From: Chaetomium olivaceum
Taxonomy: Eukaryota; Ascomycota; Sordariomycetes; Sordariales; Chaetomiaceae
Assembly (NCBI GenBank): GCA_039881045.1
Contig: JAYWVB010000021.1
Coordinates: 62,001 to 126,000, forward strand
DNA: 64,000 nucleotides
Direction: 5' to 3'
Shown here: positions 12,018 to 22,197 of the stretch, one piece after another
Numbering within the stretch: the stretch's first letter is position 1
Layout: each line of letters opens with the position of its first letter
Notes under the pieces: model-generated
What the model saw: the letters and a program-made list of their open reading frames with translations, nothing else
Database searches by the model: none
Told to the model about the DNA's origin: nothing
Made by a program: the position numbers and the translations under genes

Positions 12018-12859
12018 GGTGAGAAAGAGAACGGGCGGGTGCCGGACGACAGCACCACTTGAAGTTTTCTTTGCTTCTTCCTGCAGCTGTTAGCGGGGAA
12101 CGGATTGCGGGGCAGTGACAAGGGCTGTGGCACGTACAGGGGTTGACAGGTTCACAATGTGTTCTCGCTTCGGGTGGTAGCAGGACCGGAGTTCTGGGGA
12201 AGATGGGGGTGGTAGGAATCCAATTCGAGGTGGGAGAACCACTGGCGGCGACTGGAGACACTGACTTGCCCATACCGGCAGAAAAAGTTGAAAGAAAGCT
12301 GGGTGGAGATGGTCCAGGCCGCGCTCGTCCAGGTACCTGGTCGGTGTACCCGCTAGCCGAGAGTGACAGACACCCTGGTGGCCTTCCTTATCGTTATCGG
12401 AAGAGGCCTGCACGCCGCGTGCAGGCCTTTTTCTCGGCCGCATGTGGATCTGTCAGCGGACCTCAGTTCCCGAAGCACTGTTAAAAATTGGCATGTGTCG
12501 TCATGACACAGACTGACAGGCTCGGCTGTTCAGCTGCTCAGTCCCAATAACACCCGACTTTTCGCTTGGCATGGTCTTCGCCGCATCACCTGCATACCTT
12601 ATGTACTGTACCTAAGGTAAAGGTAAGCAGGTATGTGCAGCAAGGCAGGTGGTTCCGTGCAGAAGAGTCACGACCCAGAACATCAGTCGCCCTCTGGAGT
12701 TGATGGTATATGTATGCCCGACTACACAGTAAGGTGTGATAGCTTGGTAAATTCACAGAGTGGTATTTCCCATGCCAAATGCTTAGAGAATGGCGGGATC
12801 GCGGCTTCTAACCTCTGACTGACCACCCGATCCCTGACCATTCCCAGTCGCTGCCTCAT
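12018..12859. other. Upstream region of the PRPP synthetase gene
   Basis: The gap runs from the PRPP synthetase start to the stop of the next minus-strand gene. It contains an 11-bp perfect inverted repeat at 12,404-12,428 and a GTACCTAAGGTAAAGGTAAG-type AGGTA cluster near 12,606-12,626. No convincing coding exon was found. Confidence 0.55.
12404..12428. repeat. Perfect 11-bp inverted repeat with 3-base loop
   Basis: The arms are AGGCCTGCACG (12,404-12,414) and CGTGCAGGCCT (12,418-12,428) around CCG. Five T follow immediately in the plus direction. It lies about 390 bases upstream of the PRPP synthetase start codon. It could be a palindromic protein-binding site or an RNA hairpin in the leader. 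Confidence 0.7.
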
Positions 12860-15112
12860 CTAGTGCATCCAACATATCCTCCCCGTCGGACCACTAACCT
12901 TGACACCCTCAATAGAGGCTTGGTCATCTCCATCCTTCTCTCCCTTTGCCGCGCTGCCGCCAGTCTCTCCAACCTCCTCACTCTTGACGCTGCTAGCCTT
13001 GCTGACCGCCTGGCTTTCGGGATCCTCCACCCTCAAGCCAAGGTGTTTGTCAGCCGTTGGGTCTTCGTCATTCCCGCCCTTCCAGTCAGCCGCCTGCATC
13101 TGCGGCACGGGGCTGTCCTCCCCGGGTTCGTTAATTGCCACCCCCTGAGCCGTCTCCGCCTCTCCCTCCGCTCCGGCCTCACCGGCGCCTACCACACGCC
13201 AGACCACGGCTAGCCTGTCCAATGCCCTGGTCCCTCTCCGACTGGAGCCCTTGATGCCGTCCATCTTGTCCCACTCGATCTCAAAGACGCCGCTCTCATC
13301 TGCTTTCCCATCTTGCTCTGGGCCGTTGCCTTCGAAGAATGCATTGAACCACACATGTGCGACGGCCGTAACCATCGTCAGACCGACGCTGGCGGGGGCG
13401 CGGTTTCTCCTCTCAACCGAGATGTTGATGTCGCTGTTTGGGACGCGGAGTGAGTCGGCGGGCTTGAAGATGACTGCCTGTCCGCCGGGTTCGGAGGAAT
13501 CAGAAAAGGAGGAGCCGTTTTGCAAACTAGTCGCCGACTGGGACTGCGGTCCAGCTTTCCCGGGCGGTAGAGTGCCGGTCGATGAGGCCTGCGAGGTATC
13601 CGGCATGGCAATGGTCTTGCTCTTTGGGCCCATCTTGCCTAGCTTTTCGAGGTTTGGAGACGAGCCGGGTTTGCGGGATAGCTTCCTCATCAAGCCCGTG
13701 GTCCGAGACCCTTTGAGCTTCTTCGAGGAGCTTCTAGAGGGCGTGTCCTCCTTGCCGCTGCCATTGCCGTTGTTATTGTCGTCCGTGCCCTTTACAATCT
13801 CCCCGTAATCCGCATCCTCTTCGATCTCGCCCGTCTCCCCCACGGCAGCGTTGACCCCATAGCCAGCCATATCCTGAACCATGTCCATCACGCCTCCACC
13901 GCCTGGCGCACCCGGCTCAACCACAATCCGCTCCTCCCCCTTGAACGTATGGAAGACATGTATCTTCTTGCCCTCCTCCACAAACCCCTCCACGGCAACT
14001 TTGACGCCGTTCCGCAAGCCCCAGACATGAATCTCGACAATCTCGACCGGCCGGTCGAAGTACTTCTTCCCGCCCTTGGTCCAGCGGTCCACGTAGCTCA
14101 CCCACCGCAGCTGGCTCGGGATGGACACGCCAGCACCAAAGCCCGGTCTCATCCGACGCTCGGTGAACCTGGCCAGGGCATCCTCGGGCTTCCAGCCGCA
14201 CTCGGCGATGAGGTAGCTGCAGGCCATGGTGCCAGAGCGGCCCTTGCCCGCCTTGCAGTGAACGACGATGACTCGGTCGGGTCTGGCCTTCGTGGTGCCG
14301 TTTCCTGCCCCGCCCTCGCCATCCATTCCCCCCTTTCCTTCCTCACCACCACCCCTTCCCCTTTCAACACCCTTTCCCTTCTGCCCCCCCATCACCCCCT
14401 TCCACTAGCACCTCCACCACCTGCCCCATCCCTGCCCTCTTCATCACCCTTCGCCCCCTCCCCCCCAATAACCCCCTCCCCCGCTAATCCCAATCCCCGC
14501 CCCCACCCACCTCCTCATCCCCCCCACAATCCCAGGTACCAATCCAAACGGCGGCGGGTGGTGGTCGGGCCAGGGGAAGTGGCGCACGCGGCCGTGGACG
14601 GCCTCGTCCGGGTATCCGGTGCCCTCGGCGCGGAACTCCCAGACGGCCCAGGCGTTCCGGTGGCGGGCGTCGAGGAAGGCGACGAGGCGGTCGAGGGGTT
14701 GCGGTAGGCGCGTTGCGGGTAGGTTTGGGAGGGGCCGGATCTGTGGTTTTCTCTTTTTTTTAATAGTATTTTTTATTAGGGGTTTGTTGTGAGTGGGTGT
14801 TGTGAGTGAGTGGTGGGTGAGTGTGAGTGTAGTGGGTGAGTGTGAGGGAAGTGAAAGTGAGAATGACGGGACCGGGAGTGAGTGAGTGGAAGTGATAGAC
14901 AGGGTGGTGAGCGGGTTAGAGAAAGTGAGTTGATTTGTTGTGGGCGGGCTTAGGGAGGGAAGACGGGTGCTTGTCTTGTTTAGCCAAGAGGATTGTTCAG
15001 AGGGGAAAACTAACGTTGCGATGATATTAGGGGTCACGTAGCACAGGTCGAGACCAGTCTCTTGGTGTTTCGTGCGGGGACCGGCGACGATTTGACGAAG
15101 TAGAGAAGCCAT
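12860..15112 (-). CDS. tep1: PTEN/Tep1-type phosphoinositide 3-phosphatase (one apparent frameshift)
   Basis: A PTEN-family lipid phosphatase that removes the 3-phosphate from PtdIns(3,4,5)P3. Model (minus): 15015-15112, 14507-14740, 12860-14404. The N-terminus MASLLRQIVAGP and GLDLCYVTPNIIAT lead into SQTYPQRAYRNP and LDRLVAFLDARH. The P-loop HCKAGKGRSG (family CX5R signature) and TERRMRPGFGAGVSIPSQL follow. After the C2-like part comes a long Ser/Gly/Glu-rich tail. The first intron (donor GTTAGT, 274 bases) holds a GTGAG-rich simple stretch. The second (14,405-14,506; donor GTGGGG, acceptor GCTAG) is tentative: it was chosen because it removes in-frame TGA and TAG codons from a G-rich segment and keeps frame. 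One base is missing at about 14,695-14,698 (a C4 run); with it the sum is 625 residues. The extreme C-terminus (after EGVK) could be an unspliced intron read-through. Confidence 0.88.
14376..14560. repeat. C-rich low-complexity segment inside tep1
   Basis: On the plus strand this is mostly C with scattered A and T, including C6-C7 runs. It covers the tentative second intron of tep1 and the flanking Gly-rich coding sequence. Such tracts are prone to length error and to real length variation. Confidence 0.6.
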
Positions 15113-15940
15113 GGTGGCATGAAGGGCGGTGTGGTGTGTATTGTGTAGTCAATGTTGTGCCGTGATGAGGCTGATACTTGAAATTGGTGTGTGTATCGCT
15201 TTACAAAATATAACAGATGCAAATGGGGCAATGTTTAGAGTATTCGATCTTGGCTCAGTGTAAGGCCAAGGACAAGGACAGAAACCGACGGCGTGGCTCA
15301 GGAACAGATGGTGATCAAACCAACACATTGCGACGTCATCGTTGCAGGAAGGTGGGGTCTCGGTAAGGCTTGGCCAACATCGTCCGGGGCACGTAGAGGA
15401 TTGGTTCCCTTCCAGCCGCACTGTTACTTACTGCCAAAGTGCAATTCACGGTGCTTGACTTTGGCCTGGAAAATTGGCATTGCTGCCTCCAATCCCAGCC
15501 AAACGTCGGTAGCTTGATGCGTACACCATCACTGAAAACGAGGTCGTCCATCGATACTGGTTAGATATTTGATACAGTGATAATAAGACCGATACCAGGA
15601 ACCCATCCGCTTCTACCTCCAGGATTGCCCTAACTCCTCGGAAACCAGCACCAGGGCCAAGGAGAAGCTAGTAAAACAAAAAGCAAACACCGGCCCCTGC
15701 CGTGACAGAAGAGATCGCCAACTGCCGTCCAACAACACCTCTTTTCCTCCCGCGAGCCATCAGCTGCCCGCCTGCTCTCCCTATAAAATAACCAGGCACT
15801 GGTGTAGCGTAGCTAACCAGAACGGTTCATCGTGCGCAAACGCCGCGCCTGAATCGGATTGTCAGGCTCAAGGCCGCATGAGCATGCATGCGGAACGCCT
15901 TTTTGTCGGGTGATCGAACATCCCTCGGGGACGTGGCCGC
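15113..15940. other. Intergenic region upstream of tep1
   Basis: This covers the tep1 leader/promoter and the 3' side of the Pom33-like gene. Open frames are short and unrelated to known proteins. Confidence 0.55.
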
Positions 15941-17096
15941 TTAAGAAGTCTTCTTGGGCGCGGCGGCACCATTGACGTACTTGTTGACATCGGTGGCGCC
16001 GTGGAACTGTCTGGCAGTGCCCTTCACGGTATCCCACACCTGGCGAGCCACGGGCGGGGTGCCCTGGGCGCCGATGAGGTTATCAATGCGGGCCTCGAGC
16101 TGGGAGAACGAGTTCTGCACGTGGCTGCTCTGGGCGAAACGGGCGCGCAGGAAAGCAGTGTAGAGGGCGATCAGGATCCACGACCGGCGCTGGAAGAAAA
16201 CGGCGGCGAGCAGAAGGCGAATCCACAGCAGAATCTCGAGGCTCGAGACCACAGACATGGACGAGTCGTAATATTGCTTAACGAACGACTTGATGGCCTC
16301 CGAAGCCGGGTGTTGGGCGAATTGCGGCTTAGCGCCTGGCGACGCTCCTGCGGGGGGAGTGATCTTGGCGGGAGGGACGAAGGTGGGCACCATGGTCGAG
16401 CCGATGTAAGTAGCGACGTGGAAGATGGAGTAGATTCCATACGGGAGGAGGGCAAGCGGGTACTGGGGCATGAAGAGCCAGACCAACGCCATCACTGAGA
16501 CGAATTGGTCAGCAGAGTCTCTCACGCGATGCAGGGCATGTGAGGTGGGGACACATACCAAGATACTGGACGTTCTCGTCGGAGAGGTAGCCCAAAACAC
16601 CCCCGGGCTGCTTAGCGCCAGTCTTTTGACGGGCGCGCCACGTCTTGTAAACTACAATCCCGTACGTCCCAGCGGCTGAGAAGAAGGCGAAACGGTAGCA
16701 GAACTGGGCCATGCCCCCGTAGTAGTTCATGCGTATCCATGAAAACGAGTATCGGAAGATGCAGAACAGGAGAGCCGCATGTCTGCGCAAACAAAAGTCA
16801 GCCACAGATACGACGTGATCGGGTCGGGAACCTCGAGGAAGTAGCGTGCGCCTGCCTCCCCAGCTAACCCCTTAAGATTGCTGGGATGGGTCGCTGCTGA
16901 AGAGCGGGGGAAAATCGACGTACCCGGAGAACCAAGCGACTAGCAAAACGAATTCTGTCAGTTATGCGATTCGCACCAAAACACGGCGTTGCCCGGGCGG
17001 CTTCGAATGATGGAAGATGTACGTACATTGCAAGGTCAAGGCCACCCGTTGCAGCCTCTCGGTGAGCGGCATGTCTGCTGGCGGCGGCGGAGCCAT
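15941..17096 (-). CDS. Pom33/TMEM33-family endomembrane protein
   Basis: Model (minus): 17027-17096, 16924-16939, 16559-16782, 15941-16494, summing to 864 bases (287 residues). Donors are GTACGT, GTACGT and GTATGT; acceptors are GCTAG, GCGCAG and TCTCAG. Exon 2 is only 16 bases. The protein starts MAPPPPADMPLTERLQRVALTLQ, then has hydrophobic segments (HAALLFCIFRYSFSW, AQFCYRFAFFSAAGTYGIVVY, VMALVWLFMPQYPLALLPYG, LEILLWIRLLLAAVFF) and a soluble C-terminus rich in Gln/Arg/Lys. This topology and the order of conserved patches match the TMEM33/Pom33 family (yeast Pom33/Per33, fission yeast Tts1). These are ER and nuclear-envelope proteins linked to nuclear pore distribution and ER shape. The cellular role here is by family. 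Confidence 0.88.
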
Positions 17097-18822
17097 TATG
17101 CGCAGCTATATGCTTCCGAGATTGGGATGCTGTTCGATTGATGCAGTGCGATTGCCGTGCGTCGAAGCGCTTTAATTGCGGTGTTTAATCGTCGAAGAGC
17201 TGGCAAAGGATGCTCGGCCTGTGTTGTGGGGAATGGGAAAAGGTGGTGGTTTGAAGGCCTGCCCAGATGGAATTTGGCGATGGTCGGTGCGTCACTGCCA
17301 GCACTCAGGGAGCTGCAGGGGTGTGACGTCGCTTGTTTGGCGGTCAACGCAGGCGTTGGTTGTCGTTGGCGCTGGAGTTGTTGGCCAGCAGCTGGAATTG
17401 TCTTCGCGGTATAGTAAATGACAGCAAAATTGTGGTGGTGATGAGAGATAACAAGAGGGGAGAAAACAATTAATAAAAACCCGAAGTTGCCAGCTTTCAC
17501 GACGAACAAAGAGCTGCCTTGGCTTGTCAGGTGCAAGCGTCACGGCATTGTCGTCATCAGCCGCCCAAGCTCCCTCCCCCGGGCCCAGGTCCTCGTGAGC
17601 CCCACACGAGGTCATCTTGGCACTTTGGACACTGCGTGCCGACACACGACAGTTCTCCGTTCTCTGTTTCCCAGTCATGGATAGCTACGCCCTCCCGACA
17701 AAACGGTAACACTCAAAAGGGAAGAAACAATGGATGGATAGCTAGCTCAAAAAAAAAAAAAAAAAAAAAGAAGAAAAAGAAAGAAAAGAAAAGAAAATTG
17801 AGAAAAAAAGGAAAGAGAAAGAAAGGAAAAGGGAAAAGAAAAGGAAAGAAAAAGAAAACAGAGACCTAGCTAAAATGATAAAAGGATAGAGTAAATGCAA
17901 TATTTTTGGCTTCCAGTCAATCATTGCTACGTGGAGGGTGGTAATATCTAGGTGCACCCCAGGCTAGAGTTCGGTCATTTTTGCCCGTCGGGTGCTACAG
18001 CATTGAAGCCATCGTCGGCGGGCGTGTTGACCTCGACTCCGAACACACGCGTATACAAAGTAGCTGTCATTGGGAATCGGCATCCTCATTAGTCATGTTG
18101 GGTTTTGACCAGTGATGGGAGCAGTACCAGACGAGGTTGTGGGATTGGGAGTTGATCGATCCGTATTTGACGAGGCCAACAGTACAAGACCACGTCATGG
18201 TATATATTGAAAAAAAAAAAGATGAACTCCGATATGCTGTGGGTTGAAGCTGGTAGCTGATGCCGACGGCCATCCTGACACTCGACCAAAATCAACGGCT
18301 CGATCAGGATTCCCGGATCCATGAAGTACCAGACAAGTAGGCGAAAAACGTCGTCGTGCAGCGGGAAAGCTTACGGCTTCTTCATATTGATTTTGGGCAG
18401 TGTCTCTTTGCTGAGAATATGGGCTGGCGAGAGATTGGGGAGACGAAACTCCGGTTGGGGAATCAGGCTGCGATTGGGAGTGTCATGCTGGGTAAATTGA
18501 GAAGAGCAGGCGTCGATGTGCCTGATGTTCGATATTATACGAACCGCGATTAGCGTCTACTGGGTAGAATTTTGAGACCTTTCTGCCTCGCTGTAACCTA
18601 TTCCTCGGCGAGAATTGGGTATGGTGTTGGTGTTGGCATGTTTGCCCCAGTCGTGATTCGTGTCTTTTCACCTACTTTCCGGGCCCAACAATTCTAATAT
18701 CATCTGTACTGGTGTAGGCCCCATTAGCGTCATCTTTGAAAAGTGAGATGATTCGGAAAAGAATGAAAAGAAACATATGCGGCTAAGCAAATAGCAAAAA
18801 CGGGTACAGAGAGCATAGATGA
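17097..18822. other. Intergenic region between the Pom33-like gene and the transposon
   Basis: About 1.7 kb without a supported gene. It includes the Pom33-like promoter, a purine-only tract (listed separately) and, near 18,060-18,330, two overlapping short minus-strand frames of fewer than 80 codons whose products are not recognised. Confidence 0.5.
17749..17858 (+). repeat. Polypurine tract: A21 followed by A/G-rich DNA
   Basis: A run of 21 A (17,749-17,769) is followed by about 90 bases of A and G interrupted by only two T (17,798-17,799). Strand asymmetry is almost total. It could be replication-slippage DNA, a nucleosome-excluding element, or a potential triplex former. No retroelement body is recognisable upstream, so a poly(A) tail origin is unproven. 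Confidence 0.8.
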
Positions 18823-18830
18823 AATATGAA
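18823..18830. repeat. 8-bp target-site duplication, left copy
   Basis: AATATGAA directly precedes the left terminal inverted repeat and recurs directly after the right one at 21,846-21,853. Confidence 0.75.
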
Positions 18831-18948
18831 GGGAAGCCTTAGCAAGCACACACCACCACTATCAAGCACACCGCTATTCCTGACTGGGAAAAGCGAATAT
18901 GTCACACTGCAGCAGTACAAACTAAATTCCTTTGACAGCTGCCAGGCC
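18831..18948 (+). repeat. Left terminal inverted repeat of the MULE
   Basis: Matches the reverse complement of about 21,728-21,845 over roughly 118 bases. A central block of about 30 bases, from ATCAAGCACACC to CTGACTGGGAAAAGCG, is identical. Differences cluster after that block. Confidence 0.85.
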
Positions 18949-19091
18949 AGCCGCAGCCCGCCACAGTGCCAGCAGCAACCACAACAGCATCAACCGAACA
19001 AATCGTAGATAACGCAATTCTGCTGTATTTCTGCTGTACTGAAATATGCTAACGATTCATCAAAGCATCAGCTGCGTCTGCCGCCGGCTGG

Positions 19092-21713
19092 CTAATTCCC
19101 CAAAGCAACAGCATCTTCCTGATCCTCGCGGGCAGCTACTTCGGCTGCCGCTAGCGCCCGATCATGGTCATCTTCAATGTCGGGATCCAGGGCATCTAGG
19201 CCATCGATGAATCGACCGGAGGCCCGCGGTGCCGCTGTGCCGGGTTCGTACGAGTCTCTCCCAACCTGGCGCAGGCGCTGCAGACCGAGTTTTGTACTTG
19301 TAACCATGGAATTGGCTGTGGCGCCTTTGACCGAGGTCATGGCGACCACAATACAGTCCTCAATGCGGTCCTCAACGGAAGTCTGCGTTTGGGCGCTCCA
19401 CTCGGCATCACGGCGCCGACCCCGAAGTCCCTGCTGAACTTGCTCTATCCTGCTGCTGCCCTCAATAGCTCGCCCCTGCCCTAATCCCAATGCTGCTGAC
19501 GCTGTTGATGGCAGCGGCGGCGCTGGCCCGAATCGCTTCGTTGAGGCCGCGCCGGCCTGTTGCTGCTGCTGCTGCTGCTGTTTCGGCGCCGGTACTGCCG
19601 TGGTTAGTTCGTCTTCGATGTTGTATTCGAATGCTGACGGCAGCCGCTTAGTGCTGTTGACGCCAGCGCCCTTCTTCCTGAAAGCAGCAGAGGTAGTGGC
19701 AATTGCCCCAACAGGGCGGCCCTTGCCCTTCACCTGACGAGGATCCAACGGGATGTCTGGCATCGGCATAATCCCAACCACTTCAACATTGGGATTTCTA
19801 CTGTCATCATCGCCAACATGCTGTTGTTCCTGCGGCCGCCACAACCACCAATGCTTGTGAATCTGCTGTATGGTCACTGGCTCGTCGCCAGTCAGATGTC
19901 GGTATAGAATATGCCGACAAGGGAGCCCGTGAGTGGCCTGGATTGTACAGGTACAGCTTGTAGTCAGGGGACCATTGTTTGCTGGAAGAGAGCTGACTTC
20001 ATTCGCTAATAGCTGCAGAGCGGTCGGCGAGACTTGCCCACGAATCCAACTGAAGACAACACTTGTTAGGTCAACCCTGACCTTGTTGGTGGCTTGGGCA
20101 TGTTCAATATCAAGGCTGGCGCGCTGTTGTTGCTAGAACAGTATTAGACGCCCGAATACGCTCTTGAGGTCGGCCCTAGAGAAACAAGGTATTTCTTGAT
20201 CGCAGCATGGGAGGATTCCACTGCTTGAGTAGTGGTGTGGCCATGTGTGGTACTTGGTTAACCCAAAACGTGACCAACTTCTCCTGTAGGGCGTTAGCGA
20301 CCGTCGACAACACCATAGGCACCCAAAGACCACGCTACCAACCTTCCAAGGCTCGATCCATGTTGCTACAGCGTAATCTACAGCTGCATCTGGATGCCGG
20401 CCCGGTGTTCTGAACTTGGCCAGGTTCTTGTTGAAGTCATCCTCTGTAACGGAAGCAAGGAGAGCATTCCATTCTTTCAGGAATGCCTTAAAGGTCGGAT
20501 GGCGGCGATATTGGCTACCGTGCTTTGTAGCTGCTGGAAAGTGGCGGCGTGCCTTGGCAAGCACATTCATGTTAACATGCCATCGGCATAGCAAATGCGG
20601 AATCGACACCCAAGCGCTGTTGTTTAGGGCGTTAAGCAGGGCGAGCTCGCGATCTGTTACAATTAGACCAGGCACTTTGATGCCCTCGTTCTGAAGGATT
20701 CGGATCAGGGCCGCCAAAGCGCAGCTATAATCGCCCTCCTTCTCGCCGCTCATGAATGTGACAGCCCAGTTAAAGGTCTTGTTGCCAGAGGTGACCCCGC
20801 AGGCGTTGAAAAGGGGCATATTATGGTGGTTGGTCTTGTAGGTTGAATCCAAAAGCAGGAGGTCAGGGTTCTGCTTAAGCAGCTGGAGACCGCTCTTAGG
20901 AGCGATTGTCAGGGATATGACGTGGCACAAGACTGTCACGCGTATCCTCCCATACAAATTTGCTGGCCTCGGGCTTAAGGTAGTCCTCGTACAGACACTG
21001 TAGCGGGAGAACGGCCCCGAAGCTCGGCGCGACGGTGGCGTTGAAGTAGGTTGATGATATCCTGGCCGTGAATACCCCGTTGTTCGGCTTGGATGGCAGC
21101 CAGTATCTGTGCGGGTCGGGAGCCGCTGTTCGAGAGCTTGATGACCTCCTGTTCGAAGGGAGCGAGGGCATCAGCTCTGGCGCCAGCAAAGGCAGTGGGG
21201 TCGCTCCAGCCGTGGTTGTGCAACGCTGCTGGGCCGTCAGGAAGCTTCACAGCCCATCTGCCGTCAGGGAGAGGCCGGGCGGCGAGCTGGAACTTGCAGC
21301 CAGTAAACTGCGTGCTGGTCTTGCGGCGCTTGGATTCGTGGGTCTCGGGATTGGCCTGAGGTTTGTACTCACGACCCTTGGCACAGCGGAAGCGCGCTCG
21401 GCCAGATTTGGTGCCGTTCTTGACCATCCTGTAGCCGTTGGTGGAAGCGTGGGCTTGGATGGCTGCCTATGCCTCCTCCAAAGTGCCGTAGGTATTCTCG
21501 GGCAGCGGCGGGCCGCAAGGCCGCTCTGGCGTTTGCGATGACCATCCGGCTGCTTCCATTCTGCTTAAGAATAACATCATTAGCTAGATAATTAGAATCA
21601 GGGTCTGAAAGCATACCTGACAGGCTCGGCGGCAGCAGGCCGTTAATTGGAAGCGGAAAGTTAATGCTGTGGCAGTAACACTGCTGTGAAGATGGCTTTG
21701 GGGAAGAATTCAA
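19092..21713 (-). pseudogene. MULE transposase (FAR1-like / MULE DDE / SWIM), interrupted
   Basis: The reading runs from the right end leftward. A FAR1/WRKY-GCM1-like zinc-binding region (RCAKGREY, GCKFQLAARP, LHNHGW) lies at about 21,190-21,430. The DDE core at 20,133-20,957 has LLLDSTYKTNHHNMPL (first Asp), VTDRELALLNAL (second Asp), CRWHVNMNVLAKA and, in another frame, VESSHAAIKKYLV (Glu). The SWIM finger CTCTIQATHGLPCRH lies at about 19,905-19,965. A Gln-run-containing tail at 19,092-19,877 follows. At least one likely intron is present (GTTGGTAGCG to CCCTACAG, near 20,280-20,340). The frame also changes near 20,940-21,000, near 20,220-20,240 and near 20,175, with an in-frame TAG near 20,134. 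These breaks make it a probable pseudogene, unless some are sequence errors. Confidence 0.82.
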
Positions 21714-21727
21714 TTGCGCTGTTGGCC

Positions 21728-21845
21728 CACCTGGCAGCTGTCAAAGAATTCAGCTTGTACTGCTGCAGTGGGGCACACGCGCTTTTCCCAGTCAGGAATA
21801 GCGGTGTGCTTGATAGCGGTGGTGGTGTGCTTGCTAAGGCTTCCT
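21728..21845 (-). repeat. Right terminal inverted repeat of the MULE
   Basis: The inverted partner of 18,831-18,948. The first base differs (A against G on the outward-reading strand) and the rest starts GGAAGCCTTAGC. Confidence 0.85.
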
Positions 21846-21853
21846 AATATGAA
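21846..21853. repeat. 8-bp target-site duplication, right copy
   Basis: AATATGAA, identical to 18,823-18,830. Confidence 0.75.
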
Positions 21854-22197
21854 TAGAAAGGAGACTTGAAGAGATAAATACCGGGTTAATGAAACACAGT
21901 TTACGTAAGACATGAATGTTGTTGAAGGTATAACCGTATATACCTCCTCAACCGAGCCATACCTAGAAAAACACGAGATCAAAATCACCTCCTAGTTTCA
22001 AATTTAGGTATTATCATAATCATTACCATTAAATGCTGGTTACAAAAATCATAAAGATTTGAAAAAGACTCAAACCCATCCGCCTCAAAACGCCACCTAC
22101 ATACAACCTGGTATAGCCCCCTTTTTTTTTCAAACACCGAACGCCTCGCTTCCCAACCTCGTCCATTTTAACGCCCCCCCAGTCCCAAGCCTCTCCG
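21854..22197. other. Short AT-rich gap
   Basis: This lies between the transposon and the stop of the next minus-strand gene. No gene is seen; it probably holds the 3' UTR of the 22,198 gene. Confidence 0.55.

Larger units (their letters stand above)
18831..21845 (-). mobile_element. Mutator-like DNA transposon (MULE), structurally complete, transposase damaged
   Basis: A 3,015-bp element bounded by inverted repeats of about 118 bp that start (G/A)GGAAGCCTTAGCAAGCAC. The left end runs from 18,831 and the right end, on the other strand, from 21,845. By eye the ends differ at about ten positions, mostly G or C at the right against A or T at the left. An 8-bp duplication AATATGAA flanks it, within the size typical of Mutator elements. 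Inside, on the minus strand, lie a FAR1-like zinc-binding N-terminus, a MULE transposase core and a SWIM zinc finger, in the order expected for the superfamily. Frameshifts and a stop make the transposase unlikely to work as sequenced. Base composition is not strongly AT-shifted, so heavy repeat-induced point mutation is not evident. Confidence 0.88.

Noticed and set aside
12404..12433. Hairpin plus T-run read as a rho-independent terminator
   Set aside because: The organism is a fungus; the sequence is reported only as an inverted repeat.
18831..21845. Strong repeat-induced point mutation of the MULE
   Set aside because: The element keeps balanced base composition and long open stretches; its breaks are mainly indels, which RIP does not make.
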